Below, piece after piece: positions 1 through 8,676 of a DNA stretch of 64,000 nt. The notes beneath the pieces were generated by a model. It saw nothing but the letters and a program-made list of their open reading frames with translations. It was not told the DNA's origin and did not search any database. This stretch comes from Hylemonella gracilis. Its GTDB lineage: Bacteria; Pseudomonadota; Gammaproteobacteria; Burkholderiales; Burkholderiaceae_C. Made by a program: the position numbers and the translations under genes. The first letter of the stretch is position 1. Every line of letters starts with the position of its first letter. Where the stretch lies: positions 1,451,501-1,515,500 of the forward strand of contig NZ_CP031395.1 in the NCBI RefSeq assembly GCF_004328645.1. The letters run 5' to 3'.

Positions 1-561
1 GCCCGTCTGGCGACGCACCTGCGCAATGCCCATGTGAGCCGACTTGCGCGCGAGGCCGTGGATGTGGCCGGTCTGGGTGTGCTGCTGCTGGACAGCCAGG
101 GCCGCATCGCCTGGCGTTCACCTCAGGCCACGCGTTGGTTGCAGCAGATTCCGGCGCTGCGCGAGGGCGAGGCCGCCTTGCGTCGCTGGCTGCTGCAACT
201 GCTGGACCAGGGTGAGGCCCTCGTGACCTTGCCCGATGGCAGCCAGTTGCAGGCCCGCCACCTCGGTCAGGGGGGACCAGGCGAACGCATGGTGCTGTTG
301 CGGCAACTGCCGGCTGCGGCCTCCGGAATGGTGCCGCGCGATCCGTCCCAGCGGCGCTTGAGCGGCGCGGCACTCACGCCGCGTGAGACGGAGGTGCTGT
401 CCTGGCTGGCCAAGGGCAAGACCAACCGCGACATTGGCGACATCCTGGGCATGAGCCCGCGCACGGTCAACAAGCACCTGGAGCACATTTTCGAGAAACT
501 GGGCGTGGAGACCCGAACGGCCGCGGCCGCCATTGCCAACAGCCTGCTCTTGGAAGACTGA
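1..561 (+). CDS. LuxR-family transcriptional regulator, 3' part
   Basis: The reading frame is open from the first base of the window, so the 5' end lies outside and the 186 residues seen are a C-terminal portion. Residues about 124-180 form a LuxR-type helix-turn-helix that starts LTPRETEVLSWLAKGKTN and contains the SPRTVNKHLEHIFEKLGV recognition region. The part before it (GLGVLLLDSQGRIAWRSPQA) resembles a PAS-like sensor, seen in many LuxR proteins that lack a receiver domain. It would be a DNA-binding transcription regulator; ligand and targets cannot be told. A GTG at 34 could be read as a start, but the codons upstream continue the same protein-like sequence. Confidence 0.85.
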   Translation, partial: ARLATHLRNAHVSRLAREAVDVAGLGVLLLDSQGRIAWRSPQATRWLQQIPALREGEAALRRWLLQLLDQGEALVTLPDGSQLQARHLGQGGPGERMVLLRQLPAAASGMVPRDPSQRRLSGAALTPRETEVLSWLAKGKTNRDIGDILGMSPRTVNKHLEHIFEKLGVETRTAAAAIANSLLLED

Positions 562-602
562 GCGCGAAAGCCCAAAAAACTTCTGCTACAATGCGCAGCT
601 TC

Positions 603-679
603 GCGGCTGTAGCTCAGTTGGATAGAGTACTTGGCTACGAACCAAGGGGTCGTGGGTTCAATTCCTGCCAGCCGCACCA
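603..679 (+). tRNA. tRNA-Arg (ACG)
   Basis: A complete 77-nt cloverleaf. The acceptor arm GCGGCTG pairs with CAGCCGC, the D-arm holds AGCTCAGTTGGATAGAG, the anticodon loop is CTACGAA (anticodon ACG), the T-loop is GGTTCAATTCC, and the terminal CCA is encoded. It reads CGN arginine codons. Confidence 0.97.
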
Positions 680-685
680 AAAAAG

Positions 686-725
686 AAAAGCCCGCAACCG
701 CAAGGTTGCGGGCTTTTTCCTTTTT
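686..725 (+). terminator. Rho-independent terminator after tRNA-Arg
   Basis: AAAAGCCCGCAACC (686-699) pairs with GGTTGCGGGCTTTT (704-717) around a four-base loop, followed by a T-rich tract to 726. It lies 6 nt after the tRNA CCA end and just upstream of greB. Confidence 0.9.
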
Positions 726-743
726 TGCCACGATTCTTCCGCC

Positions 744-1301
744 ATGAGCAAAGCCTTCACCCGCGAAACCGATGCCGATGACGACGAGGACATCGGCCTG
801 CCCGCCCTGCCCGCAGGCGGCAAGAACTACATCACGCCCGCTGGCTACGCGCGGCTGCGCGCCGAGCTGATGCAACTGATCGACGAAGAGCGTCCGAAGG
901 TCGTGGAGGTGGTGCATTGGGCGGCCAGCAATGGCGACCGTTCCGAGAACGGGGATTACCTTTACGGCAAGAAGCGCCTGCGCGAAATCGATCGGCGTAT
1001 CCGTTTTCTGACCAAGCGCCTGGAGATCGCCGAAGTGGCCGACCCGAGCGTGCACCATGGCAGCGATCAGGTGTTCTTCGGCGCGACGGTCACCTACGCG
1101 GATGGTTCCGGTGCGGAGCGCACCATCACCATCCTGGGCATCGACGAAGCGGACAATCTGCGCGGCCAGGTGAGTTGGATTTCACCGGTGGCGCGCACGC
1201 TGCTGAAGGCGCGCGTGGGTGATGTGCTCAAGCTGGTGACACCGGCTGGCGTGGAGGAGATTGAAGTGCTGGAAGTGAGCTACCCCAAATCGGGGGCTTG
1301 A
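744..1301 (+). CDS. greB: Transcription elongation factor GreB
   Basis: This 185-residue protein belongs to the GreA/GreB family, which enters the RNA polymerase secondary channel and stimulates cleavage of backtracked transcripts. The N-terminal coiled coil spans about residues 30-100, with the family signature region WAASNGDRSENGDYLYGKKR at the tip carrying the acidic residues that act at the polymerase active site. The C-terminal FKBP-like globular domain follows. The extended form and the YLYGKKRLREIDRRIRFL stretch favour GreB over GreA. The ATG at 744 is chosen because upstream codons run through the tRNA and its terminator. It converges on spoT with 63 nt between the stops. Confidence 0.93.
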   Translation: MSKAFTRETDADDDEDIGLPALPAGGKNYITPAGYARLRAELMQLIDEERPKVVEVVHWAASNGDRSENGDYLYGKKRLREIDRRIRFLTKRLEIAEVADPSVHHGSDQVFFGATVTYADGSGAERTITILGIDEADNLRGQVSWISPVARTLLKARVGDVLKLVTPAGVEEIEVLEVSYPKSGA

Positions 1302-1364
1302 GTGGCAGGCGGCACGCAGGTCCTTGGGCTTGGGGAGTGATGGCCTGTGGATGCCGTCGCCTGT

Positions 1365-3686
1365 TCAACTGGAGCTCGCGCGGCGTGCACGCAGGACGGC
1401 CGGGGTGCGCTTGAGCGCGCGCAGGGCCGCGGCCAGGTGGACGCGATCGCGCACAGCGATGATGAAGCGCAGATCGGTCACTTCCTGCGGGCCTTCCTGG
1501 CCCATGTCGATGTGGACGATGTCGGCCTCCGCGCCGGCCAGGGCCGAGGCCACACGCGCCAGCACGCCCTTGCCGTTGTTGAGGGTGACCACGATGGCGG
1601 TCTGGAAGGGGCGCGTCGGCTCGTCCGACCATTCGACGCCGATGAAGCGGTCGCTGTCCTTGTTCAGCAGCTTGCGGGCGGTGGCGCAATCGGCCGTGTG
1701 CACCACCAGGCCTTCGCCCCGGCCGAGGTAGCCAACGATGGCATCGCCGGGAATCGGGCGGCAGCAGGGGGCGTAACGCACCGACGCGCTTTCGCTGCCA
1801 TCGACGGTGATCGGGGCTTGCCGTTCCTGGCGGCGCAGGAACTGCTCCTGGCTGACGCGGATCGCGTCGGGCCGGATCTTGGCGCCCTCCATGCCCTCGG
1901 CAATCAGGATGGCCAGGCGCTTGGCCACGATGTCGGCCACCCGCTTGCCCAGGCCGATGTCTTCCAGCAGCTCGGCGCGGCTGCGGTTGCCGGTGAAGTG
2001 CAGCAGCTTGCTCCACAGCGCGGTGCTGCCGGCTTCGTCGTCGGCCGGGAAGCGTTCCACGCCCTCGGCGCGCAGGGCCTGTAGCAGGAGTTTTTCGCCC
2101 AGTTTTTCACTGTCGGCCTGGGCCAGGGTCTTGAGGTGGTGGCGGATCTTGCTGCGCGCGCGGCCGGTGCGCACGAAGCTCAGCCAGGCCGGATTGGGCG
2201 CGGGGACGGTGGCGGTGACGATTTCCACCGCGTCGCCGCTTTGCAGCTCGGTGCGCAGTGGCACCTGCTCGCCGTTGATGCGGGCGGCCACCGCGCGGTC
2301 GCCCACGTCGCTGTGGATGGCGTAGGCGAAATCGACCACCGTGGCGCCGCGCGGCAGCGAGATGATCTTGCTCTTGGGTGTGAAGACATAGACCGATTCC
2401 GGGAACAGGTCCACCTTGACGTGGTCCAGGAACTCGGCGGCGTCGCGGGTTTCGTTCTGGATGTCCAGCAGCGATTGCAGCCACTGCGCCCCGAGGCGCG
2501 CGGCGATGGGGCTGTCCGGCTCGTTGGCCTTGTACAGCCAGTGCGCCGCCACGCCCGATTCAGCCACCACGTGCATGGCCTCGGTGCGGATTTGAAACTC
2601 CACGTGGACCGCCGAGGGCCCGACCAGCATGGTGTGCAGGGATTGGTAGCCGTTGGCCTTGGGGATGGCGATCAGGTCCTTGAAGCGGCCGGGCACCGGC
2701 TTGTAGAGCTGGTGCAGTACGCCCAGGGCGGTGTAGCAGTCGGTCAGGTTGGGCACGATGACCCGAAAGCCATACATGTCCGAGATCTGGGCGAAGCTCA
2801 GGTGCTTCTCGTCCATCTTCTTGTAGATGGAGTACAGGGTCTTCTCGCGGCCGGCCAGGCGCACCGGAATGTGGGCACCCTCGAAGGCGATTTCCACTTC
2901 CTTTTGCACCTTGCCGATCAGGTCACGGCGGCGGCTGCGCGCGCGCTCCAGGGCCTTGGCCAGCACGGCATGGCGCCAGGGGCGCAGATGGCTGAAGGAG
3001 AGCTCCTGCAGCTCGCGGTAGGTCTGGTTCAGGCCCAGACGGTAGGCGATGGGCGCGTAAATCTCCAGCGTCTCGGAGGAGATGCGCGCCCACTTGGCGC
3101 GCGGCACGTCGTCCAGCGTGCGCATGTTGTGGCTGCGGTCGGCCAGCTTGATCAGGATGACGCGCACGTCACGCGCCATGGCCAGCAGCATCTTGCGAAA
3201 GCTCTCGGCCTGGTTTTCCTCGCGGGTGCTGAACTGCAGCTTGTCCAGCTTGGTCAGGCCGTCCACCAGCTCGGCCACGGGTGCGCCGAAACGCTCGATC
3301 AGCTCGGGCTTGGTCACACCGCAGTCTTCGATGGCGTCGTGCAGCAGCGCCGCCATCAGGGCCTGGGCGTCAAGCTTCCATTCGGCGCACAGTCCGGCGA
3401 CGGCGATAGGGTGGGTGATGTAGGGCTCGCCGCTGTTGCGCAACTGGCCCAGGTGGGCCTCGTCGGCGAAGCGGTAGGCCTGCCGCACCTGTTCCAGATC
3501 GGCGGGGGAGAGGTAATCCAGCTTCGCCGTGAGGTTGGCGAAGCTTGCCGCCGCCGCATTGGCCGCTGCCGCGTTGACCGTCTGGGCCACGGTCGGGTCT
3601 GCCGCCGAGCTCGAAAGGCCCGCAGGCAGTCCACCCAGGCCGGCGGCGGTAGCCGGAGCCGGGGGCGCGACGGTGGTGGGGGGCAT
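1365..3686 (-). CDS. spoT: Bifunctional (p)ppGpp synthetase/hydrolase SpoT
   Basis: This 773-residue long RelA/SpoT homologue makes and degrades the alarmone (p)ppGpp. The N-terminal HD hydrolase domain keeps its metal ligands (H116-D117 and E120-D121 in LLHDAIED). The synthetase domain has the RFKD loop at 334-337, the RXKD type found in bifunctional enzymes, and GYQSLHT at 346-352. A TGS domain (VYVFTPKSKIISLPRGATV) and a C-terminal ACT domain follow. About 50 Ala/Pro-rich residues precede the HD domain. It is last in the minus-strand set yicC-gmk-rpoZ-spoT, the order known from other proteobacteria. Confidence 0.95.
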   Translation of the reverse strand: MPPTTVAPPAPATAAGLGGLPAGLSSSAADPTVAQTVNAAAANAAAASFANLTAKLDYLSPADLEQVRQAYRFADEAHLGQLRNSGEPYITHPIAVAGLCAEWKLDAQALMAALLHDAIEDCGVTKPELIERFGAPVAELVDGLTKLDKLQFSTREENQAESFRKMLLAMARDVRVILIKLADRSHNMRTLDDVPRAKWARISSETLEIYAPIAYRLGLNQTYRELQELSFSHLRPWRHAVLAKALERARSRRRDLIGKVQKEVEIAFEGAHIPVRLAGREKTLYSIYKKMDEKHLSFAQISDMYGFRVIVPNLTDCYTALGVLHQLYKPVPGRFKDLIAIPKANGYQSLHTMLVGPSAVHVEFQIRTEAMHVVAESGVAAHWLYKANEPDSPIAARLGAQWLQSLLDIQNETRDAAEFLDHVKVDLFPESVYVFTPKSKIISLPRGATVVDFAYAIHSDVGDRAVAARINGEQVPLRTELQSGDAVEIVTATVPAPNPAWLSFVRTGRARSKIRHHLKTLAQADSEKLGEKLLLQALRAEGVERFPADDEAGSTALWSKLLHFTGNRSRAELLEDIGLGKRVADIVAKRLAILIAEGMEGAKIRPDAIRVSQEQFLRRQERQAPITVDGSESASVRYAPCCRPIPGDAIVGYLGRGEGLVVHTADCATARKLLNKDSDRFIGVEWSDEPTRPFQTAIVVTLNNGKGVLARVASALAGAEADIVHIDMGQEGPQEVTDLRFIIAVRDRVHLAAALRALKRTPAVLRARRASSS

Positions 3687-3716
3687 GAAGTGGCTCACGG
3701 CCGAATGGTAGCGGGC

Positions 3717-3746
3717 AATAAAAAAGCACCGCGCGGGCGGTGCTTT
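3717..3746 (-). terminator. Rho-independent terminator after rpoZ
   Basis: On the minus strand AAAGCACCGC (complement of 3737-3746) pairs with GCGGTGCTTT (complement of 3723-3732), followed by further T residues. It lies between the rpoZ stop and the spoT start, so part of rpoZ transcription may end here and spoT may be partly separate. Confidence 0.75.
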
Positions 3747-3793
3747 ATTTGTCGGTTTTTTGACGTTTTTCTGAAGACCGGGCCTGAGCCGGC

Positions 3794-3997
3794 TCAGATC
3801 GGTACTTTCTTGAGCATTTCCAGGCCGACTTTGCCTTCCGCGATCTCGCGCAGGGCGGTCACGCCCGGCTTGTTCTTGCTTTCGATCTTGGGCGCGTGGC
3901 CTTGGCTCAGCATGCGGGCGCGGTAGGTCGCGGCCAGCACCAGCTGGAAGCGGTTGGGGATCTGCTGCAGGCAATCTTCGACGGTGATGCGGGCCAT
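3794..3997 (-). CDS. rpoZ: RNA polymerase omega subunit
   Basis: A 67-residue protein starting [20 protein letters not shown], the hallmark of the omega subunit, which helps fold and hold the beta-prime subunit and in many proteobacteria contributes to a ppGpp site. The length and the [10 protein letters not shown] region fit the family. It lies between gmk and spoT, the usual arrangement that places an RNA polymerase subunit beside the ppGpp enzyme. Confidence 0.96.
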   Translation of the reverse strand: MARITVEDCLQQIPNRFQLVLAATYRARMLSQGHAPKIESKNKPGVTALREIAEGKVGLEMLKKVPI

Positions 3998-4070
3998 GGG
4001 TTCTGCTCCAGGGGCTGAGCCGCGTCGATGAGGAGCGCGGTCCGGCGGTTGGGTGATTCGGGGAAGGCGG

Positions 4071-4691
4071 TCAGGGCAGATGCAGCGCCTCGAAGGTCTC
4101 GGGTCGGGCCCGGCGCTGGGCCGGATACCGAAGCCGCTGAGCTTGCACGACGAGTCGCAAGTCAGCCAAGGCGCGCTCGAACTGGTCGTTGATTATAACG
4201 AAGTCGAAGTGGGGTGCCTGGGCCATCTCGGTCGCCGCGTTTTTCAGGCGCAGGGCGATTACCTCTTCGCTGTCCTCGCCGCGCTTGATCAGGCGGGCCT
4301 GCAATTCCTCCCAGCTGGGCGGCAGGATGAACAGGGTGGCGGCGGCCGGGAACAGTTTCTTGATCTGCATGGCGCCCTGGTAGTCGATTTCCAGCACGAT
4401 GTCCGTGCCAGCCAGGATGCGGTCCGCGATGGACTGGCGCGAGGTGCCGTAGCGGTGGCTGTGCACGTTCGCCCATTCCACGAAGGCATCGGCCGCGACC
4501 ATGGAATCAAAGGCCAGTGGGGAGATGAAGTAGTACTCCCGCCCGTGCTGCTCCTGCCCGCGCGGCGCTCGCGTGGTGTGGGAGATCGACAGCTGCAGGC
4601 GCGGGTCTTGCGCCAGCAGCGCGTTGACCAGGCTGGACTTGCCCGCTCCGCTGGGGGCGGCGATGACAAAGAGGTTGCCGGGGTATTCCAT
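4071..4691 (-). CDS. gmk: Guanylate kinase
   Basis: A 206-residue cytoplasmic enzyme that phosphorylates GMP to GDP with ATP. The P-loop APSGAGKSS is at residues 12-20. The GMP-binding region follows as [19 protein letters not shown], with the lid region around [14 protein letters not shown]. It starts 38 nt after the yicC stop and ends 73 nt before rpoZ, consistent with one transcript. Confidence 0.96.
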   Translation of the reverse strand: MEYPGNLFVIAAPSGAGKSSLVNALLAQDPRLQLSISHTTRAPRGQEQHGREYYFISPLAFDSMVAADAFVEWANVHSHRYGTSRQSIADRILAGTDIVLEIDYQGAMQIKKLFPAAATLFILPPSWEELQARLIKRGEDSEEVIALRLKNAATEMAQAPHFDFVIINDQFERALADLRLVVQAQRLRYPAQRRARPETFEALHLP

Positions 4692-4729
4692 GGCGAGATT
4701 CTAGAGGGCGGGTGTCGTGGCGCCAGTCC

Positions 4730-5719
4730 TTATTCCAGGTTCTGCACCTGCTCGCGCATCTGCTCGATCAGCACCTTCATGTCCACCGAGATGCGCGTGA
4801 GTTCCAGTGTCGCCGACTTGGAGCCCAGGGTGTTGGCTTCGCGGTGCAATTCCTGGATCAGGAAATCCAGCCGCTTGCCCAGTTCGCCGCCTTTTTTCAG
4901 CAGCCGCTCGATTTCGTCCAGGTGCGCGCCCAGGCGCGTCAGTTCCTCGGCCACGTCGATGCGGATGGCATAGGCCGTGGCCTCGGTGAGCGCCCGGTCC
5001 TGCGCGGCTTCAGGGGTGGCGCTGCCCTCAGACAGGTTCATCGCCTCCTTCCAGCGTTCCAGGAAGCGCTGTCTTTGCTGTTCCACGAGTTGGGGTACCA
5101 GGGGCGCCGCCTGCGTGGTGAGCTGACGCAGTTGCGCGATGTGCCCCAGCAGCATGGTGGCCAGCCGCGCACCCTCGCGTTCGCGGGCCTGCAGCAGGGC
5201 GTCCAGGGCCTGGGAGGTCAGCTTCTGGGCCAACGAACTCCAATCCTGTGGCAGGGCGCGCCGCTCGCTTTCATGCTGCTGCGTCGCCAGGCGCAACACG
5301 TCGGCCACGCTGAGTTCGCGCGCAGTCGGCAACCAGGTGCGCACGCTTTCCTGCAGCGCGCCCAGGCGCTGCAGCAGACGCGGGCTCGGGTCGCCCAAGG
5401 CCTCGCCGTCGCCGGTCTCGATGAAGGCGCGCAGCTCCACCTTGCCGCGCTTGAGCCGGCCCTGAACCAGTTCGCGCAGGGCCGGTTCGGTGGCGCGCAA
5501 TTCTTCGGGCAAGCGCAGGGTCAGGTCCAGGAAGCGGCCATTGACCGAGCGGATTTCCAGGCCCAGGCGCGCGCCGGGCGTGGGGGAGGATGAGTTGGCT
5601 GAGGACGCGGAAGAGAAGGCCGAATGGTCCGCCGTGCCGGACGTAGGTGTGTTGGTGGCGGGGTCCTTGCGCGCCTCGTGCTGGGCGCTGGCGTAGCCGG
5701 TCATGCTGTAAACTGACAT
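4730..5719 (-). CDS. yicC: YicC-family endoribonuclease
   Basis: A 329-residue YicC protein. It opens MSVYSMTGYASAQ, the conserved MTGY start, and ends in a DUF1732 C-terminal region with EELTRLGAHLDEI and GKRLDFLIQELHREANTLGSK. Members of this family have been reported to act as RNases. A Ser/Thr/Pro-rich insert at about residues 18-47 is longer than in typical homologues. The ATG at 5719 is chosen because conserved sequence starts there. It is the first gene of the minus-strand gmk-rpoZ-spoT set and is divergent from the Ser/Thr kinase gene. Confidence 0.92.
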   Translation of the reverse strand: MSVYSMTGYASAQHEARKDPATNTPTSGTADHSAFSSASSANSSSPTPGARLGLEIRSVNGRFLDLTLRLPEELRATEPALRELVQGRLKRGKVELRAFIETGDGEALGDPSPRLLQRLGALQESVRTWLPTARELSVADVLRLATQQHESERRALPQDWSSLAQKLTSQALDALLQAREREGARLATMLLGHIAQLRQLTTQAAPLVPQLVEQQRQRFLERWKEAMNLSEGSATPEAAQDRALTEATAYAIRIDVAEELTRLGAHLDEIERLLKKGGELGKRLDFLIQELHREANTLGSKSATLELTRISVDMKVLIEQMREQVQNLE

Positions 5720-5877
5720 GGCTCTCCTCTCTGGTGATGCGTGGCGCCGCGATCGACGCGGCGCAATGGATACGGGTGCGGCCATTCCTGCGTTGCGACA
5801 GCGTCGCGACCGGCACCGGAAAAGCGGCGAGCATAACCGCACCGCCTTCCTTCCATCTCTTCCACGTCACGTCCACG

Positions 5878-6891
5878 ATGGCCAAGGTCAAGCCCGCCCC
5901 CCTGTCGCCAGAGACCGTCATCGGTGGGGGTTACCGCATCGTGCGCAAGCTGGCCGCCGGGGGCTTCGGCGTGGTCTACCAGGCCACCGACGCTGCGGGT
6001 CAGCCCGTGGCCATCAAGGAATACCTGCCCGCTTCGCTGGTGACGCGCGCGTCCGGCGAATTGCTGCCGCAGGTGGCATCCGAGCGTCTCTCGCTCTATC
6101 GCCTCGGGCTCAAGAGCTTTTTCGAGGAGGGGCGCGCGCTGGCGCAGATTTCGCACCCCTCGGTGGTGAGCGTGCTCAACTTCTTCCGCGACAACGACAC
6201 GGTCTACCTGGTGATGAACTACCTGGAAGGCGCCTCGCTGCAGGAATTCATCATCACCGCGCGTGAACAGAAGCAGCAGAAGGTGTTTCGCGAGTCGACC
6301 ATCCGCTCGCTGTTCGACGAAGTGCTGCGTGGCCTGCGCATCGTGCACCAGCACAAGATGCTGCACCTGGACATCAAGCCCGCCAACGTTTTCGTGACCG
6401 ATGACAACCGCGCGGTGTTGATTGATTTCGGCGCGGCGCGCGAGGTGTTGTCCAAGGAAAGCAGTTTCGTGCGCCCCATGTACACGCCTGGGTTTGCCGC
6501 ACCCGAGATGTACCGGCGTGACGCGGTGCTCGGTCCCTGGACCGACATCTACGCCATCGGGGCCTGCATCTACGCCTGCATGCAGGGCTACCCGCCGTAC
6601 GAGGCGCCGCAGCGGCTGGACAAGGATAGGCTGACCACCAGCCTGGCGCGACTGCGGGGTGTCTACTCCGACAACCTGATCGACGTGGTGGCCTGGTGCA
6701 TGGCGCTGGATCCCTTGTCTCGCCCGCAGTCCGTCTTCGCCTTGCAGAAGGAGCTGAGCCGTGAAAGCGAATTGCGCTACACGCGCCTGACCCCGCGCGA
6801 GAAGATGCGCATGCGCTTCGATACCTGGATCTCCGAGCTGCGCAAGACCTTGCGTGGCCTGGCCGGCCTGTCCGCGGTCAAGACCCGCTGA
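5878..6891 (+). CDS. Serine/threonine protein kinase
   Basis: A 337-residue Hanks-type kinase without a visible transmembrane segment, so probably cytosolic. The glycine-rich loop is [12 protein letters not shown] (25-36) and the ATP-binding lysine is K47 in VAIKEYL. The catalytic loop is HLDIKPANV (163-171, D165) and the DFG motif is at 183-185. The catalytic loop has HLD where most kinases have HRD. A basic C-terminal tail of about 40 residues follows the domain. It lies upstream of rph and rdgB on the same strand; no cognate PP2C phosphatase gene is present next to it. Confidence 0.92.
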   Translation: MAKVKPAPLSPETVIGGGYRIVRKLAAGGFGVVYQATDAAGQPVAIKEYLPASLVTRASGELLPQVASERLSLYRLGLKSFFEEGRALAQISHPSVVSVLNFFRDNDTVYLVMNYLEGASLQEFIITAREQKQQKVFRESTIRSLFDEVLRGLRIVHQHKMLHLDIKPANVFVTDDNRAVLIDFGAAREVLSKESSFVRPMYTPGFAAPEMYRRDAVLGPWTDIYAIGACIYACMQGYPPYEAPQRLDKDRLTTSLARLRGVYSDNLIDVVAWCMALDPLSRPQSVFALQKELSRESELRYTRLTPREKMRMRFDTWISELRKTLRGLAGLSAVKTR

Positions 6892-6908
6892 TTGAAGCCT
6901 CACTGACC

Positions 6909-7670
6909 ATGAACACCCAGCTCCCCGGTGGCGCAGCCACCCCGCGTTCCGACAACCGCGCCGCCGATCAGTTGCGCGTCGTGCGCATCACCCGTCGCTA
7001 CACCGTGCACGCCGAGGGCTCGGTGCTGATCGAATTCGGCCGTACCCGCGTGCTGTGCACTGCCTCGGTCGAGGAGCGCGTGCCGCCGCACAAGAGGGGC
7101 AGCGGTGAGGGCTGGGTCACGGCGGAATACGGCATGCTGCCGCGCTCCACCCACACCCGCAGCGACCGCGAGGCCGCGCGCGGCAAGCAGAGCGGGCGCA
7201 CGCAGGAAATCCAGCGACTGATCGGTCGCAGCCTGCGCGCCGTGTTCGACCTCAAGCAATTGGGTGAGCGCACCATCACGCTGGACTGCGATGTGCTGCA
7301 GGCCGATGGGGGCACCCGCACCGCCGCCATCACCGGCGCCTGGGTTGCGGCGCAGGACGCGGTGAACACGCTGCTGGCGCAGGGCAAGCTCAAGGCCTCG
7401 CCCATCACGGCGCCGGTGGCGGCGGTGTCGGTGGGCATCGTCGCGGGCCGGCCGCTGCTCGACCTGGAATACACCGAGGACTCGGCCTGCGACACCGACA
7501 TGAACGTGGTGATGACCGTCAACGCCGCGGGCGATGGCCATTACATCGAGGTGCAGGGCACGGCCGAAGGCGCGGCCTTCAGCCGCAAGGAGATGGACGC
7601 CTTGCTGGCCCTGGCAGAAAAAGGCATCCACGAACTGGTAGCCTTGCAGCGCCAAGCGCTTCAAGCGTGA
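6909..7670 (+). CDS. rph: Ribonuclease PH
   Basis: A 253-residue phosphorolytic 3'-5' exoribonuclease that trims tRNA precursors. Diagnostic segments are [20 protein letters not shown] near the N-terminus, [37 protein letters not shown] and [20 protein letters not shown]. Length matches the family. It starts 17 nt after the kinase stop and is followed by rdgB after 22 nt, suggesting co-transcription. Confidence 0.96.
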   Translation: MNTQLPGGAATPRSDNRAADQLRVVRITRRYTVHAEGSVLIEFGRTRVLCTASVEERVPPHKRGSGEGWVTAEYGMLPRSTHTRSDREAARGKQSGRTQEIQRLIGRSLRAVFDLKQLGERTITLDCDVLQADGGTRTAAITGAWVAAQDAVNTLLAQGKLKASPITAPVAAVSVGIVAGRPLLDLEYTEDSACDTDMNVVMTVNAAGDGHYIEVQGTAEGAAFSRKEMDALLALAEKGIHELVALQRQALQA

Positions 7671-7692
7671 TGCCCGGAGTGAAACTTGCGTC

Positions 7693-8301
7693 ATGAAACT
7701 GGTTCTCGCCTCCAACAACAAGGGCAAACTCGCCGAACTGCAGGAACTGTTTGCGCCGCTGGGCGTGGCGCTGATTCGGCAGGCAGACCTGAACATTCCC
7801 GAGGCGCCCGAGCCGCACCGCACTTTTGTCGAGAACGCCCTGGCCAAGGCCCGTCATGCCGCCAGGCTGAGTGGACTGCCCGCCGTCGCTGACGACGCGG
7901 GCCTGTGCGTGGACGCATTCGGTGGCCTGCCCGGCGTGGACACGGCCTACTACGCCACGCAGTTTGGCTATGAGAAGGGCGACGCCAACAATGTGCGCGC
8001 CTTGCTGGAGCAGATGAAGGACGTGCAGGGGCCGGGCAAACGCCGCGCCGCGCTGGTCAGCACCCTGGTGGCCTTGCGCTCCGCCGACGATCCCGAGCCC
8101 CTGATCGCCGTGGGCCGAGCCGTGGGTGAAATCACGCAGGCGCCCATAGGCGACAACGGTTTTGGTTTCGACCCGGTGATGTACATCCCCGCCTTCGGCA
8201 AGACCTTTGCGCAATTGCCGACCGAGGTGAAGAATGCAAACAGCCATCGCGGGCAGTCGGCAAGGCAGATGGTGCAATTGATGCGGGAGCGTTGGTTCTG
8301 A
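7693..8301 (+). CDS. rdgB: dITP/XTP pyrophosphatase (RdgB/HAM1 family)
   Basis: A 202-residue enzyme that hydrolyses non-canonical purine nucleoside triphosphates to monophosphates and keeps them out of DNA and RNA. The N-terminal LVLASNNKGKLAELQELF and the central ADDAGLCVDAFGGLPGV carry the substrate-binding residues and catalytic Asp, and GDNGFGFDPVMYIPAFGKT and SHRGQSARQMVQLM complete the signature. It follows rph directly. Confidence 0.96.
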   Translation: MKLVLASNNKGKLAELQELFAPLGVALIRQADLNIPEAPEPHRTFVENALAKARHAARLSGLPAVADDAGLCVDAFGGLPGVDTAYYATQFGYEKGDANNVRALLEQMKDVQGPGKRRAALVSTLVALRSADDPEPLIAVGRAVGEITQAPIGDNGFGFDPVMYIPAFGKTFAQLPTEVKNANSHRGQSARQMVQLMRERWF

Positions 8302-8334
8302 GCTTGAGATTCGGCTTCGCCGTGCATGCATGGT

Positions 8335-8600
8335 CGGCGAACGCGCGAGCCGGGCGCTGCGGATAGCGCGCTCATACGGTGGTGGTTGGCCTTTGGCCAA
8401 CTTCGCATCGACCATGCCTTGAACGCCTGTCCGGCACAACTCGCTGTGCGATGGCGTTGCCATCGCGCCGCTCAAACACGATGCCGGAAATCAGAGGACG
8501 AAGCGCCGCACTTGCGGCGCGACGGCGTTCAGGGCATGGCCGATGCCACCACCGAAATCGCGCCCTGTCCGTAGCGCCCGGCTTGCGCGTCGGCTTGAGG
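8335..8600. repeat. Large imperfect intergenic inverted repeat
   Basis: The 375-nt gap between rdgB and hemW holds a long imperfect palindrome. The arm at about 8343-8427 and the reverse complement of about 8525-8591 share GAGCCGGGCGCT/AAGCCGGGCGCT, CGGTGGTGG and CATCGACCATGCCTTGAACG with few mismatches. Arm one carries an extra segment of about 20 nt containing TTGGCCTTTGGCCAA. Between the arms lie two further hairpins: GATGGC-GTT-GCCATC (8450-8464) and GCGCCGCA-CT-TGCGGCGC (8503-8520). No convincing gene is seen. It may be a MITE-like or other repeated extragenic element. Confidence 0.7.
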
Positions 8601-8676
8601 CTGGCCTTACGCACATGCCAAGTCTCCATGAATGGGGACTTGACTCCGCGTCTTGCCCGAAAATACGTGCCTCACC

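Noticed and set aside
591..743. N-terminal extension of GreB
   Set aside because: It would translate through tRNA-Arg and its terminator.
2136..3926. 596-codon open frame opposite spoT
   Set aside because: High-GC shadow of a well-supported gene; its translation has no domain signal and is rich in Gly/Ala/His/Gln typical of antisense frames.
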